Counted from the stretch's first letter, positions 1 through 9,418 are shown. The stretch: 44,201 nucleotides of DNA from Syntrophomonas_B sp035447945 (GCA_035447945.1 DAOTHZ010000007.1:1-44201); one strand, 5' to 3'. The notes: a model not told the origin generated them from the letters alone. Made by a program: numbers and translations.

Positions 1-197
1 AATACCGGCTCTATGTAAAAGAAGAACTGGGGGCCATTATTATCAAAACAACCCCACCCTATATTATTTTTGCCATCAATGAAAGCAATCTGACGGCAGC
101 TTTTTGGGATTATTTAACATTGCTCCACAATGAAACCCGGATGGATAAAAAAACCGTTATCAAACAGCTGCAAAAAATCGTAAATGCATTAACGTAA
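1..197 (+). CDS. 3' end of an unrecognised protein (64 residues visible)
   Basis: An open frame runs in from the left edge, with complete codons from position 3, and stops at TAA 195-197. The visible C-terminus begins YRLYVKEELGAIII and ends QLQKIVNALT. It looks like an alpha/beta fold segment followed by a helical tail. I do not recognise the family and assign no function. It converges on the minus-strand exporter operon, and a stem-loop follows its stop. The gene start lies outside the window. Confidence 0.6.
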   Translation, partial: YRLYVKEELGAIIIKTTPPYIIFAINESNLTAAFWDYLTLLHNETRMDKKTVIKQLQKIVNALT

Positions 198-200
198 CAG

Positions 201-283
201 CCAACAGAGGGACGTTCCTTTTGTTGGCCTCACGAGAATATATAAGACCAAAAAAAGAACGTACCCCTGTTGGGTTTTATTCA
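201..283 (+). terminator. Extended inverted repeat between convergent genes, probable terminator
   Basis: The segment at about 201-222 (CCAACAGAGGGACGTTC...) is imperfectly complementary to about 252-275, and the second arm is followed on the plus strand by GGGTTTTATTC. A smaller hairpin (GCCAACA/TGTTGGC, 200-228) is nested in it. The position directly after the plus-strand stop and beside the convergent exporter stop fits an intrinsic terminator. The U-tract is short, so efficiency is uncertain. Confidence 0.45.
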
Positions 284-1452
284 AAACGCAGGGCGTCGAC
301 CGGGTTTAAACTAGCAGCCTTTCTGGCCGGCAAAATGCCAAAAATGAGGCCAATTACCAAAGAGAATATAAACGCGATGAAGACAATGGGCAGCGATATG
401 GCAGTATTGATACCGGCAGAGGAAATCAGGCTACATCCTCCCCAGCCCAAAAGCACCCCGATGATGCCCCCCATCCCGCTGACCACCGCGGCTTCAATGA
501 TAAACTGGGTCAGGATATCCCGGCGCCGAGCCCCAATGGCCTTGCGAATACCAATTTCCCGGGTGCGTTCTGTCACTGATACCAGCATGATGTTCATGAT
601 CCCGATTCCGCCCACCAGCAGTGAAATACCGGCAATCCCGCCCAGCATCAGGCTCATGGTCTGGGAGATGCTGCTGACGGTTTCCAACATGTCGTCCTGA
701 CTGGAAACCCGGTAGGCATCTTCGTCTTGCTTGAATTTTTCATATAGCTCATTCTCAATGGCGGCCACAGCCTGGGTGGATACTTCCGCATTTTCCGCCG
801 AGACATAGACCATGGAAATCCCGCTGCTGTTTAAAAAGCGCTGGGCAGTGGTGATGGGAATCAAGATGATCTCGTCATTGCTGGCACCCATCGAACTGCC
901 GCTTTCATCCAGCACCCCGACAACGGTAAAATGAGTGCCGTTGATCTGCACCGTTTTGCCAACCGGATTGGTCCCGGCGGAAAACAGCTCATTGATTATA
1001 TCCACGCCCAGGACGGCTGACTTCTGACGGTTCTCCACATCCAGGCTGAGAATGTCCCTCCCTCCCTGGATGGTGCGGTTTCTGACGATTTTGTAATCAC
1101 TGTCCACCCCCATCAGGGAGATGTTTTCCATTTCATTGTTGCCGTACTTTATCGTCACACTGCCGGATGCAACCGGCGCAGAAGCGATTATACCGTCCAG
1201 TTCAGCAAATGCTTTGGCTTCTTCATAGGTCAGCGTCGTGGTCGCGCCTCGCCCCATGATGCGAACGGTGATCAGATTGGAACCCATTGATTCGATCGAT
1301 TCCGTAATGGAAGCCGTCGTTCCCTGTCCGATGGAAACCAGAATAATAACTGCACACACCCCAATAATGACGCCCAGCATGGTTAAAAAAGACCGTAATT
1401 TGTTGGCCAGGATGCTGTTGACGGAAATCTTGAGCAGCATTTTCAGATCCAC
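277..1452 (-). CDS. MacB-type ABC transporter permease
   Basis: A 391-residue membrane subunit of a MacB/FtsX-superfamily exporter. One N-terminal membrane helix (about 19-42, LRSFLTMLGVIIGV...) is followed by a large extracytoplasmic MacB_PCD domain (about 43-265). Three C-terminal helices (about 270-295, 322-345, 355-378) form the FtsX domain, ending with the typical PARKAASLNPVDALRFE tail. This family couples cytosolic ATP hydrolysis to movement of the external domain and usually exports peptides or antibiotics. The start is GTG at 1452, directly abutting the TGA of the upstream ATPase gene, with a G-rich ribosome site inside that gene's end. It is the last gene of an adaptor-ATPase-permease operon. 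The substrate cannot be told from the sequence. Confidence 0.92.
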   Translation of the reverse strand: MDLKMLLKISVNSILANKLRSFLTMLGVIIGVCAVIILVSIGQGTTASITESIESMGSNLITVRIMGRGATTTLTYEEAKAFAELDGIIASAPVASGSVTIKYGNNEMENISLMGVDSDYKIVRNRTIQGGRDILSLDVENRQKSAVLGVDIINELFSAGTNPVGKTVQINGTHFTVVGVLDESGSSMGASNDEIILIPITTAQRFLNSSGISMVYVSAENAEVSTQAVAAIENELYEKFKQDEDAYRVSSQDDMLETVSSISQTMSLMLGGIAGISLLVGGIGIMNIMLVSVTERTREIGIRKAIGARRRDILTQFIIEAAVVSGMGGIIGVLLGWGGCSLISSAGINTAISLPIVFIAFIFSLVIGLIFGILPARKAASLNPVDALRFE

Positions 1453-2127
1453 TCAATTCACCCCCCGATCAACGATCAAGCCGTCACGGATACTGACGAA
1501 ATGACGTGCCTGTTGGGCAATATGCATATCGTGAGTGATTAGCACGATGGTAATGCCACTCTCATTCAATTCACGCAAGGCTTGCATGAATACCTCCCCG
1601 GACTTGCTGTCCAGCGCACCGGTCGGTTCATCGGCCAGAATAATCGGCGGATCGCCGGCCAAAGCCCGGGCCACCGCCACACGCTGCTGCTGCCCGCCCG
1701 ACAGTTGTGTCGGTTTATGCTTCAAACGGTCGCCCAGGCCGACGCGATGCAGGGCAGCTTCTGCCTTCTCACGCCGTTCCCGGGGAGGCATCCCCCGGTA
1801 GATGAGCGGCAGTTCAACGTTTTCAAATGCAGTCAGCTTGGGCAGCAGGTTGAACTGCTGAAAAATAAAACCGATTTTGCGGTTGCGAACTTGCGCCAGT
1901 TCATCTTCGTCGAGACAATCAACTGCCTGACCGTCAAGAAGGTATTGGCCCTCGTCCGGTACATCCAGACAACCAATCATGTTCATCAAGGTCGATTTGC
2001 CGGAACCGCTGGGACCAATCACCGCAATCATGTCACCGGCCGGCACATGGAGTGACACCCCTTGCAGCGCATGTACGATTTCTTCCCCCATCTGGTAGGT
2101 TTTAACAATATTCTCCAAGCGGATCAT
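1453..2127 (-). CDS. MacB/LolD-type ABC transporter ATP-binding protein
   Basis: A 224-residue ATPase of the MacB/LolD class. It has Walker A GPSGSGKSTL (about residue 38), a Q-loop in GFIFQQFNLL, signature LSGGQQQRVAVARAL, Walker B IILADEPTGALD and an H-loop in LITHD. It pairs with the permease at 277-1452 as a homodimeric motor. The stop is adjacent to the permease start and its own start lies 2 nt after the adaptor stop, so the three genes are almost certainly one transcript. Full family length, with no missing catalytic residue. Confidence 0.95.
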   Translation of the reverse strand: MIRLENIVKTYQMGEEIVHALQGVSLHVPAGDMIAVIGPSGSGKSTLMNMIGCLDVPDEGQYLLDGQAVDCLDEDELAQVRNRKIGFIFQQFNLLPKLTAFENVELPLIYRGMPPRERREKAEAALHRVGLGDRLKHKPTQLSGGQQQRVAVARALAGDPPIILADEPTGALDSKSGEVFMQALRELNESGITIVLITHDMHIAQQARHFVSIRDGLIVDRGVN

Positions 2128-2129
2128 GT

Positions 2130-3761
2130 TTAAAATCCTCCTGCGGGCGGCGGTCCGCCGGTTCTTCCGCCCGATCCGCCCATCATGCCGCCTTGCTGAC
2201 GCTGCTGCGTGATCGAAGAAGATGTCTTGGCAGTGGCTTGCAGGGCGTTATACACTACATTATCACCTTCCTGCAATCCAGCTTTGATCTCCGCCGTAGT
2301 GGAAGTGACAATCCCCACCTTGACTTCGGTGCGTTTCTCCTCTCCATTGCTGCTTCTTATTTTGACGAATTTTTTATCACCCTGCTCAGTGATCGCATCC
2401 AGAGGCAACAGCAAAACATCTTCCTTGGCAGCGAGCAGAATTTCGGCATTGACATTCATCCCTGCTTTTAAAGCCCCGGGATCATCCAGCAATAGCAGCA
2501 CATCAAACGTTGATACACCTGAAGAAACGGTTCCTTCTCCGGCAATTTCAGTTACCTTGGCGGTAAATACCTGCCCTTTGATGGCGTCGCTGCTAACCCG
2601 GGCCGATTGTCCGGTTTTGACGTTAAGAATATCCAGTTCATCGACCGGGATGGTCACTTGTAAAGTGTTCAGACAGGAAATGGTCACCAGATTGGATTGA
2701 TTGTCCGTCACCTCTTCCCCCTCGGTCACGTTAACCGCTACCACTGTTCCGGCGATGGGCGCATACAGGGTCCTTTTCTCCAGTTCCCGGTTCTGCTGAG
2801 CCAGGCTCAGTTGTTTTTGCTGAATGGCGATGCGTTGATTGCTGATCTGTTCGTCCAGATCACTGCTCTCCAATTCCGCCAGGATTTGCCCCTGCTCTAC
2901 CCATTGATTGGCAGTTACGTATAATTTGGCCACTGTACCGGCGCTTTTAGCCTGCACATTGGCGGCCGAAGGCCACTCCAGCGTCGTCCCCTGAATCGCG
3001 GCAATCGTACGCCCGGTGGTAGGTACCTCGACTTTGGTGACCGTCGTTCCGGAAGTCAACCGGCCCGGATTGCTGACCGTAATCAGCACATCACAAATGC
3101 GATTGCCGCCAGCGGCATTAATGGTGCTCACGCTGGTTACCGTGCCTTTGATACCGGTCAGGTAATCCGCCACAAAAAGATCCGCTTCCTGACCGGTGCT
3201 GATGTTCAATTCCGTGCCCAAATTGAAGGAAGCCCGTGCCTGCATATGGGTTTGATCGGTGATGGTGGAAAAAGAAGAACCTTTGCCCACATTGTCGCCT
3301 ACCGCCGGCAAGCTGTCACCCAGCACGCCGGAAGCCGTGGCCACGATCTTTAAATTTTTCTTGTCTTGCTGCAAGCTGGCCATTTCCTGTTGGGCCTGCT
3401 GCAAATTCAGCCGGGCCGACTGCACCTGGCTGTCAAAATTATCATTGTCAAACGTCATCAGCAAATCGCCTTTTTGCACCTGTTGGCCTTCGCTCACATA
3501 TAGTTTGCTAATCGTCCCGGTACATTCGGAAGCAATTTCCTTGCGGTCGATGGCTTCAATGGTTCCCGAGCCACTGATGGTTTCCTCAATATTGCCTTTC
3601 ACCACCGCCACCGATTTCATTGTCTGCAAGGCGTCAGCAGTGCTGTTCTTATTTTCTGCCGCCGAGTACCATAGCGCAGCCAGCAATACGATTGCCACCG
3701 CCGCGATAATCAATCTCTTTCGGCCTGCTTTGGCAACAATAGCCGCCCAGATTTTTTTCAA
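2130..3761 (-). CDS. MacA/HlyD-like periplasmic adaptor with duplicated lipoyl-type modules
   Basis: A 543-residue membrane-fusion adaptor. An N-terminal membrane anchor lies at about 19-36. Two biotinyl/lipoyl-like and coiled-coil units follow: about 65-160 (CTGTISKLYVSEGQQVQKGD, then a Q-rich helix) and about 255-365 (AGTVAKLYVTANQWVEQGQ, then a second Q-rich helical segment and LYAPIAGTVVAVNV). Beta-barrel domains come next and then a Gly/Met/Pro-rich tail (GGMMGGSGGRTGG). The duplication makes it longer than classic MacA (about 370 residues). The start is TTG at 3761, 10 nt after a GGAGG site. It heads the operon with the ATPase and permease below it. Assignment to an exporter is firm; the substrate is unknown. 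Confidence 0.9.
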   Translation of the reverse strand: MKKIWAAIVAKAGRKRLIIAAVAIVLLAALWYSAAENKNSTADALQTMKSVAVVKGNIEETISGSGTIEAIDRKEIASECTGTISKLYVSEGQQVQKGDLLMTFDNDNFDSQVQSARLNLQQAQQEMASLQQDKKNLKIVATASGVLGDSLPAVGDNVGKGSSFSTITDQTHMQARASFNLGTELNISTGQEADLFVADYLTGIKGTVTSVSTINAAGGNRICDVLITVSNPGRLTSGTTVTKVEVPTTGRTIAAIQGTTLEWPSAANVQAKSAGTVAKLYVTANQWVEQGQILAELESSDLDEQISNQRIAIQQKQLSLAQQNRELEKRTLYAPIAGTVVAVNVTEGEEVTDNQSNLVTISCLNTLQVTIPVDELDILNVKTGQSARVSSDAIKGQVFTAKVTEIAGEGTVSSGVSTFDVLLLLDDPGALKAGMNVNAEILLAAKEDVLLLPLDAITEQGDKKFVKIRSSNGEEKRTEVKVGIVTSTTAEIKAGLQEGDNVVYNALQATAKTSSSITQQRQQGGMMGGSGGRTGGPPPAGGF

Positions 3762-3973
3762 AAGATACCCGCCTCCTCTGTTTGATCTATCTCTTTCATC
3801 TTACTGACCCTTGGCCTGCCAAACCGTGACTCAGGAATAAACAGGAGTTATTGCATTTCTTTACTATCATTATGCCGCTGTTGTATGAAGGAATGATGAA
3901 GAGTTCCCTTTTTTCGTAAAAAACAAATTCAGTCAAGAACTGATAATTTTTTCTGTATTAAATTGAGAATATT

Positions 3974-4003
3974 TTGTCAGTTAAAATTTAGATATGTTAG
4001 AAT
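3974..4003 (+). promoter_or_regulatory. Predicted sigma-A promoter for the HD-GYP/hybrid kinase genes
   Basis: TTGTCA (3974-3979) and TAGAAT (3998-4003) are separated by 18 nt, within an AT-rich stretch about 75 nt upstream of the predicted start. It matches a sigma-70/A consensus reasonably well. It lies in the roughly 300-base divergent region between the exporter operon (minus) and the signalling genes (plus); I saw no other clear element there. Confidence 0.45.
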
Positions 4004-4079
4004 AATTATGTAAGCTTATAAGAATATCTCTGCCCAACATCTTCCTTTAAGTTCTTTGCCACAAAGGAGCGAATTTGAT

Positions 4080-5156
4080 TTGTTGCATACCAAAATCATG
4101 GTCGTAGATGATTCCAATGTCGATATTGCCCTGATTAAAAGCATACTGACTGATTATGATTTGATAACCGCCGGGGATGGCGTGGAAGCCATGGAATTGC
4201 TGCAGGAATACCCCGATACCGAAATCATGATTTTGGATTTGAACATGCCGCGCATGAACGGTTTTGAAGTATTGGAAGCCATGCGTAAACACCCGGTTTA
4301 CAAAAAAGTTACCGTTTTAATTCTCACCAACTACGACGAAACGGAAAATGAAATCAAAGGGCTGGATATGGGCGCATTGGATTATATCCGCAAACCAATC
4401 AATATTCAATCTCTGCGCAAAAGAATACAAGTCCATACCCATCTGCGCAGAGCCCGCCAGCAACTGCAACGGTATAATGAAATCTTGGAAAAAACCGTCC
4501 AGGAAAGAACCCGGGAATTGGTAATAACCCGTGATGTTTCCATTCATGCAATGGTTATACTATTGGAGAAACGTTCCATCGAGTCCAGCCATCATGCCAA
4601 AAGGACCCAATGGATTATGAAAGCCCTGTGCGAACATCTGAGCTCCCAGCCCATCTATCAAAACGTACTGACGGAAGAATACATCAAAGAACTTTTTGAT
4701 ACGGCGCCGTTGCATGATATCGGCAAAGTCGGCATACCTGACAGGATTCTGTTAAAACCCGGCCCGTTGGATGAACGTGAATTGGCAATCATGAAAAAGC
4801 ATACCACATACGGCGTCGAAGCCTTGCAGTTGGGAAACGATGAAAACCTGTCTGTTTCGTTCATCAAAACCGCCATTGAAATCGCCGGCACCCATCATGA
4901 AAAATATGATGGCACCGGTTATCCAAATCAGTTAAAAGGCGAAGAGATTCCTTTGTCAGGCCGGCTGATGGCGGTTATTGATGTATATGACGCCATCATC
5001 AGCCAACGAGTTTACAAACCTCCTTATGAACATACCACGGCCCTGGCATATCTGCTTGAAGAACGCGGAAAATCATTTGATCCCACCATCGTGGATGCTT
5101 TTTTGCAAATCGAAAAAATGGTTGAATATATCAGCAAAACCTTCAAGCCATATTAA
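4080..5156 (+). CDS. Response regulator with HD-GYP domain (predicted c-di-GMP phosphodiesterase)
   Basis: An N-terminal receiver domain begins KIMVVDDSNVD with the acidic pair at residues 10-11. The phosphoacceptor Asp is near 53 in MILDLNMPRMNG, and the conserved Lys is in YIRKPIN. A short coiled linker leads to an HD-GYP domain (about 155-355) with HDIGKVGIPD, a downstream HHEKYDGTGYP motif and the DVYDAI segment. HD-GYP proteins of this RpfG-like type hydrolyse cyclic di-GMP. The frame is open from a TTG at 4056, but AAAGGAG at 4063-4069 points to TTG 4080 as the start, giving MLHTKIMVVDD (358 residues). The hybrid kinase starts 20 nt downstream and is its likely phosphorelay partner. Confidence 0.9.
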   Translation: MLHTKIMVVDDSNVDIALIKSILTDYDLITAGDGVEAMELLQEYPDTEIMILDLNMPRMNGFEVLEAMRKHPVYKKVTVLILTNYDETENEIKGLDMGALDYIRKPINIQSLRKRIQVHTHLRRARQQLQRYNEILEKTVQERTRELVITRDVSIHAMVILLEKRSIESSHHAKRTQWIMKALCEHLSSQPIYQNVLTEEYIKELFDTAPLHDIGKVGIPDRILLKPGPLDERELAIMKKHTTYGVEALQLGNDENLSVSFIKTAIEIAGTHHEKYDGTGYPNQLKGEEIPLSGRLMAVIDVYDAIISQRVYKPPYEHTTALAYLLEERGKSFDPTIVDAFLQIEKMVEYISKTFKPY

Positions 5157-5176
5157 TATAGGGGAGGTATCTACCC

Positions 5177-8101
5177 ATGAAAATGATTCGGATTTTGATG
5201 ATTGCCATTCTGATAACTTTTCTTTTTCCGATGATATCACTGGCGTCCTCTCCCAGTCTCGACCTGACCCCGGAAGAAAAAACCTTTATTGCGGAACATC
5301 CGGAAATTCGTCTGGGGGTAGACCCGAAATTCATCCCCTATGAATTTATTGATACGGATGGCGTTTACAAAGGAATCGCTGCCGATTATATCAAACTCAT
5401 CAGCCAGCGAACCGGCTTAACGATGACGGTCGCTCCTGATCTGACCTGGCCGGAAGCATACGAAAAAGCGGTAATCAGAGAACTGGACGCATTGCCCTGT
5501 ATCGCCCAAACCAGGGAACGGGAAAAACATTTCTTGTTTACCCAGCCTTATTACACCTTTCAGCGCGTCATTTATATCAAGGAAGACAACACTTCAATCA
5601 ACTCCCTCGATGATTTAAAAGATGAAACCATAGCGGTGCAAAAAGACAGTTCCCACCACAGTTTCCTGCTCAGCTACCCCGGACTCAAGCTTCATCTGTA
5701 TACCAATGTTGAAGATGCCCTGCGCGCGGTAGCTTCCGGCGAGGAAACCGCGTTCATCGGCAATCTGGCTACTTCCAATTACTTGATTAAATCCTATGGC
5801 TTCACCGATTTAAAATACATAAAAATGGCCGGCGAAGACGAAAAATCCCTATACTTTGCCGTACGCACTGACTGGCCGCTCCTGGTCAGCATTCTCGACA
5901 AGGCGTTGGCCAGCATTACGGAAGAAGAAAAACTGGCGATCACCGACAAATGGATTGGAATCAATGAAAATCCCGATTATGGCAGGTTGATCAGAATGGC
6001 CGGCATGGCCGGGGCGGTTATTGCCTTGGCCTTAATGGTTTCTTTTTTCTGGATCAGACGGCTGCGCAAGGAAATCAAGATAAGAAAACAGATCCAGGAC
6101 GAATTAAATATTGCCAAAAATGAAGCAGAATCAGCCAATCAGGTCAAGTCAATGTTCCTGGCCAGAATGTCCCATGAGATCAGAACCCCTTTGAACGCAA
6201 TTATCGGGATGGCTTATCTGCTGAGAAAAACCGATATCAATGCGACCCAACGAAACTATCTGCATAAAATCACCGAGGCCTCCAACAATATGCTGGCGAT
6301 CATCAATGATATTTTGGATTTCTCTAAAATTGAAGCCGGGAAAGTCGAAATCGAAAACGTACCTTTTAACCTGGACAATCTTCTCAGTGAAATCATTAAC
6401 ATCATCTCCTTTAAAGTGGAAGAACAGGGCATCCATTTTACCTTGGAAAAAGATCCGGATATGCCGGAAATATTTAAGGGCGATCCCACCCGGATCGGGC
6501 AGGTATTGTTGAATATCGTCAACAATGCGGTTAAATTTACGCCGCAGGGAATGGTGTCATTATCCGTTCATCTAGCCAAAAAAGAAATGACCACATGTAG
6601 ACTGCAATTTGTGGTCACAGACACCGGAATCGGCATGTCAGAAGAACAACTCAGCCAAATATTCAAACCGTTTGACCAGGGAGAATCCAGCATCAACAGA
6701 CGTTTTGGCGGAACCGGCCTGGGTTTGTCCATTGCCAAAAATCTGCTGGATTTGATGGGCGGTGAGATTACCGTTGAAAGTACGCCGGAGCAAGGTTCCC
6801 GCTTCACTATTCAACTGGAATTGGAAGCTGAACCATCTTGCACGCGGGAAGAAAACCGAAAAAAGAACTCCGTTTTTTTCAAGAACTTGCATGCCCTGGT
6901 GATGGAGAAAAGTGCTATGGGCACCGAATTACTGAAAAAATATCTGCATTCCTTTGCCATTGCAGCCGACTTCGCTGCCTCAGACGCAGAAGCGATGCGC
7001 TTGATCGAACAGTCAGGCAATGGCAGCAAACCACCCTACAATCTGTTTATCATCGACTTTGAAACCCCCAAAGAAGGCGGTATCGGATTTTTTAACTTCT
7101 GGAAACAGGCCTGGTCTGCGTCAGAGGAAATGCCCAAATGCATCATGATGGTCCCTTTGACCCGAGCCGATCTGCACGAGGCAGCTGAAGCTGCGAAAAT
7201 AGATTTTACCATCAACAAACCGGTTCTGCCTTCCGTCCTCTATAACGCCATCGTCGAAATTTTCAATCCGGCAATGCTCGAAGCACAAGGCAAGTCTCTG
7301 CTCACCTCCGACCTTGCAAAGCCGGTGACAGATTATCCCTATCATGTGCTGATCGTGGAGGACAACAAAACCAATCAGTTCATCGCCAAAACCATTCTGG
7401 AACAGTCCGGATTGCGGACTTCGATTGCTGAAAACGGTCAGGAAGGCTATGATTGTTTCCTCGCCCTCCAGGATGAACTGGATGCCATTCTGATGGATTT
7501 GCATATGCCTGTACTGGACGGATTTGAGGCGACTGCGCTGATCCGGACAAAAAACAAAAAGATTCCAATTATCGCGATGACCGCCGATGCAATTACCGGA
7601 ATCGAAGAACAATGCCGCCGCATTGGCATTGATCATTATGTCAGCAAACCCTTTGATCCAGATCAATTTGTGGCGACGATCATCGAAGTGATTCAATCAC
7701 AGCCGCGCATGGTCGCGGCGACGGAGAAGAGTAAGAAACAAACAGCCGCTGCCCGGGATGAAGAAGCTGCCCTGGACGTTGCTGCCGGGCTCAATCTGCT
7801 GGGCGGAAAAGAAGATCTGTATGATATGGTTTTACAGCAGTATTTACTTGAAAACGAATCAGTCCCGCAGCTCCTGCAGGCAGCCATCGCCAAACTCGAT
7901 TACAAAAATGCCGTTCAGATCATTCATAAAATCAAGGGCAGTTCCGGCAATATCGGCGCCAAAACATTACATAAAACGGCGCGGGAATTGCAACAAGCGC
8001 TAAGTGAAGAGAATACTGCGGAAATAGACCGTCTGCATCATCGTTTCCTGCAGGAACTGCAGCAGCTCCTGCAGCAAATACAGCAACGTCTGCAAAAATA
8101 A
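5177..8101 (+). CDS. BvgS-like hybrid sensor histidine kinase (SBP_bac_3-TM-HisKA-HATPase-REC-HPt)
   Basis: 974 residues. Order: signal peptide (1-24); a solute-binding domain of the amino-acid-binding family (about 30-260, LGVDPKFIPYEFIDTDG); a membrane helix (about 275-297); HisKA with phosphoacceptor His333 in SHEIRTPLNA; HATPase with NIVNNAVKFTP, DTGIGM and FGGTGLGLS; a degenerate receiver-like segment (about 575-700) that lacks the N-terminal acidic pair but keeps IIDF and INKP; a good receiver with Asp774 in AILMDLHMP; and a C-terminal HPt with His917 in IIHKIKGSSGNIGA. It probably senses an extracytoplasmic small ligand and relays phosphate to the adjacent HD-GYP regulator, changing c-di-GMP. 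An AGGGGAGG ribosome site precedes the ATG. Confidence 0.93.
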   Translation: MKMIRILMIAILITFLFPMISLASSPSLDLTPEEKTFIAEHPEIRLGVDPKFIPYEFIDTDGVYKGIAADYIKLISQRTGLTMTVAPDLTWPEAYEKAVIRELDALPCIAQTREREKHFLFTQPYYTFQRVIYIKEDNTSINSLDDLKDETIAVQKDSSHHSFLLSYPGLKLHLYTNVEDALRAVASGEETAFIGNLATSNYLIKSYGFTDLKYIKMAGEDEKSLYFAVRTDWPLLVSILDKALASITEEEKLAITDKWIGINENPDYGRLIRMAGMAGAVIALALMVSFFWIRRLRKEIKIRKQIQDELNIAKNEAESANQVKSMFLARMSHEIRTPLNAIIGMAYLLRKTDINATQRNYLHKITEASNNMLAIINDILDFSKIEAGKVEIENVPFNLDNLLSEIINIISFKVEEQGIHFTLEKDPDMPEIFKGDPTRIGQVLLNIVNNAVKFTPQGMVSLSVHLAKKEMTTCRLQFVVTDTGIGMSEEQLSQIFKPFDQGESSINRRFGGTGLGLSIAKNLLDLMGGEITVESTPEQGSRFTIQLELEAEPSCTREENRKKNSVFFKNLHALVMEKSAMGTELLKKYLHSFAIAADFAASDAEAMRLIEQSGNGSKPPYNLFIIDFETPKEGGIGFFNFWKQAWSASEEMPKCIMMVPLTRADLHEAAEAAKIDFTINKPVLPSVLYNAIVEIFNPAMLEAQGKSLLTSDLAKPVTDYPYHVLIVEDNKTNQFIAKTILEQSGLRTSIAENGQEGYDCFLALQDELDAILMDLHMPVLDGFEATALIRTKNKKIPIIAMTADAITGIEEQCRRIGIDHYVSKPFDPDQFVATIIEVIQSQPRMVAATEKSKKQTAAARDEEAALDVAAGLNLLGGKEDLYDMVLQQYLLENESVPQLLQAAIAKLDYKNAVQIIHKIKGSSGNIGAKTLHKTARELQQALSEENTAEIDRLHHRFLQELQQLLQQIQQRLQK

Positions 8102-8105
8102 ACAA

Positions 8106-8125
8106 CCGGGAGGATAACCGCCCGG
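8106..8125 (+). terminator. Short hairpin after the hybrid kinase
   Basis: CCGGGAGG and CCGCCCGG pair with one mismatch around an ATAA loop, 4 nt after the kinase stop. There is no clear T-tract, so this is only a possible terminator between convergent genes. Confidence 0.3.
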
Positions 8126-8165
8126 CTGGCATTTATTCCAAGTCTCTGGCCTGCGTCTGGCAGGA

Positions 8166-8420
8166 TTATTTATTTCTGATATACTTGAGCGTAATATGCG
8201 GACGGCTGGATTTGCGTGATTGAATCTCAAACTGCTTCAAGGAAGAAATCAAGGGCGTGAGTTTGGAATAGCCGTAGTTGCGGGTATCAAAGTCCGAATA
8301 GCGCTTGTTCAGCTTCTTGCCGACTTCACCCAAAAACGCCCAGCCATCTTCATCGGAACTCTCGGTCACAATGCCTTTGATGGCTTCGATCAGTTCATCC
8401 AGACTGGCCATGCTTTCCTT
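8166..8420 (-). CDS. C-terminal part of a NYN/OST-HTH (LOTUS) domain protein, cut by gap
   Basis: The frame enters from the gap (KESMASLDELIEA...) and ends at 8166. The visible part is an OST-HTH/LOTUS domain: DEDGWAFLGEVGKKLNK, then DFDTRNYGYSKLTPLI and a tail resembling HITLKYIRNK. In bacteria this domain typically follows a NYN (PIN-like) nuclease domain in LabA/DUF88 proteins, which act on RNA. An internal ATG (8411) could make it a free-standing 81-residue protein. However, the reading frame stays open into the gap, so a truncated NYN protein is more likely. Convergent with the hybrid kinase. Confidence 0.75.
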   Translation of the reverse strand, partial: KESMASLDELIEAIKGIVTESSDEDGWAFLGEVGKKLNKRYSDFDTRNYGYSKLTPLISSLKQFEIQSRKSSRPHITLKYIRNK

Positions 8421-8520
8421 NNNNNNNNNNNNNNNNNNNNNNNNNNNNNNNNNNNNNNNNNNNNNNNNNNNNNNNNNNNNNNNNNNNNNNNNNNNNNNNN
8501 NNNNNNNNNNNNNNNNNNNN
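8421..8520. other. Assembly gap (100 N)
   Basis: Exactly 100 N, a scaffold placeholder of unknown true length. It removes the 5' ends of the two divergent genes on either side, and any promoters between them. Confidence 0.99.
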
Positions 8521-8521
8521 T

Positions 8522-9418
8522 GAAAATGTCACGCTTGATGTAGGCGTGTTGAGGGGTCCCAGCGGCATCAGCATGATCAAAATGATCAGCGACAACCCCG
8601 TCTTGGGCGAAGGCGTGCAGGTCAATTATTCCATTGAACAGTCCCCCGACGTGTTAAACGCCAAGCTGCTTTCGGGTGAGATCGAACTGGCTACCATCCC
8701 TACCAATACCGCAGCCACACTGTACAATAAAGGGGTTCCCTATCAGTTGGCCAGCATGAACACCTGGGGCGTAATGTATGTGGTGAGCAACGATCAGGCC
8801 ATCACTTCGTGGGCAGATCTCAAAGGGCAAACCATTGGCGCGGTTGCCAAGGGAGCTTCTTCAGATGTCGTCTTCAAATATTTGCTCAGCAAAAACGGTC
8901 TGGATCCCGACAAAGACGTGACCCTGAATTACAATCCCAGTCCGGTGGAACTGGCCCAGCTGGTCATAGCCGGCAAGGTTGCCGTTGCTGCCCTGCCTGA
9001 GCCCTGGGTCTCGGTCGTCCTGAACAAAAACCCGCAGATCAAGGTCGGCTTGGATCTGCAGCAGGAATGGCGCAAGATAGCGGGAGAAGATGTCCCCTTC
9101 GCCCAGACCTGTCTGGTCGTAAACCGCGATTTTGCAGCGCAGCATCCGCAAATCGTGGAGACATTCCTGGCTGAATACCAGCAGGCGATCGATTGGGTCA
9201 ATGCCCATCCCCAGCCGGCAGCCGAGCTGATCAAGAACACCGACATCGGCATCCCGGCCGACGTTGCCGCGGATGCCATTCCCCGCTGCAACTTAAAGTA
9301 TATGGGCAGTCAGGCAGCCAAGCCGGCGGTGACGCAATATCTGAACGTTCTGCTGCAGTTCTCACCTGAAACAGTGGGAGGCAAAATGCCCGATGATAAA
9401 TTCTTCTACCAACAATAA
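8522..9418 (+). CDS. ABC transporter substrate-binding protein, NMT1/SsuA family (5' truncated by gap)
   Basis: The open frame leaves the gap with ENVTLDVGVLRGPSG and runs 298 codons. It has the NMT1/SsuA/TauA-like pattern: LLSGEIELATIPTNTAATLYNKG, then WADLKGQTIGAVAKGASSD, and ALPEPWVSVVLNKNP. The signal or lipoprotein peptide is missing because of the gap. An internal GTG/TTG near 8546 is unlikely to be the true start because the domain begins upstream of it. Such proteins bind nitrate, sulfonates, taurine, bicarbonate or pyrimidine precursors; the sequence does not decide which. It overlaps the permease gene by 26 nt. Confidence 0.88.
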   Translation, partial: ENVTLDVGVLRGPSGISMIKMISDNPVLGEGVQVNYSIEQSPDVLNAKLLSGEIELATIPTNTAATLYNKGVPYQLASMNTWGVMYVVSNDQAITSWADLKGQTIGAVAKGASSDVVFKYLLSKNGLDPDKDVTLNYNPSPVELAQLVIAGKVAVAALPEPWVSVVLNKNPQIKVGLDLQQEWRKIAGEDVPFAQTCLVVNRDFAAQHPQIVETFLAEYQQAIDWVNAHPQPAAELIKNTDIGIPADVAADAIPRCNLKYMGSQAAKPAVTQYLNVLLQFSPETVGGKMPDDKFFYQQ

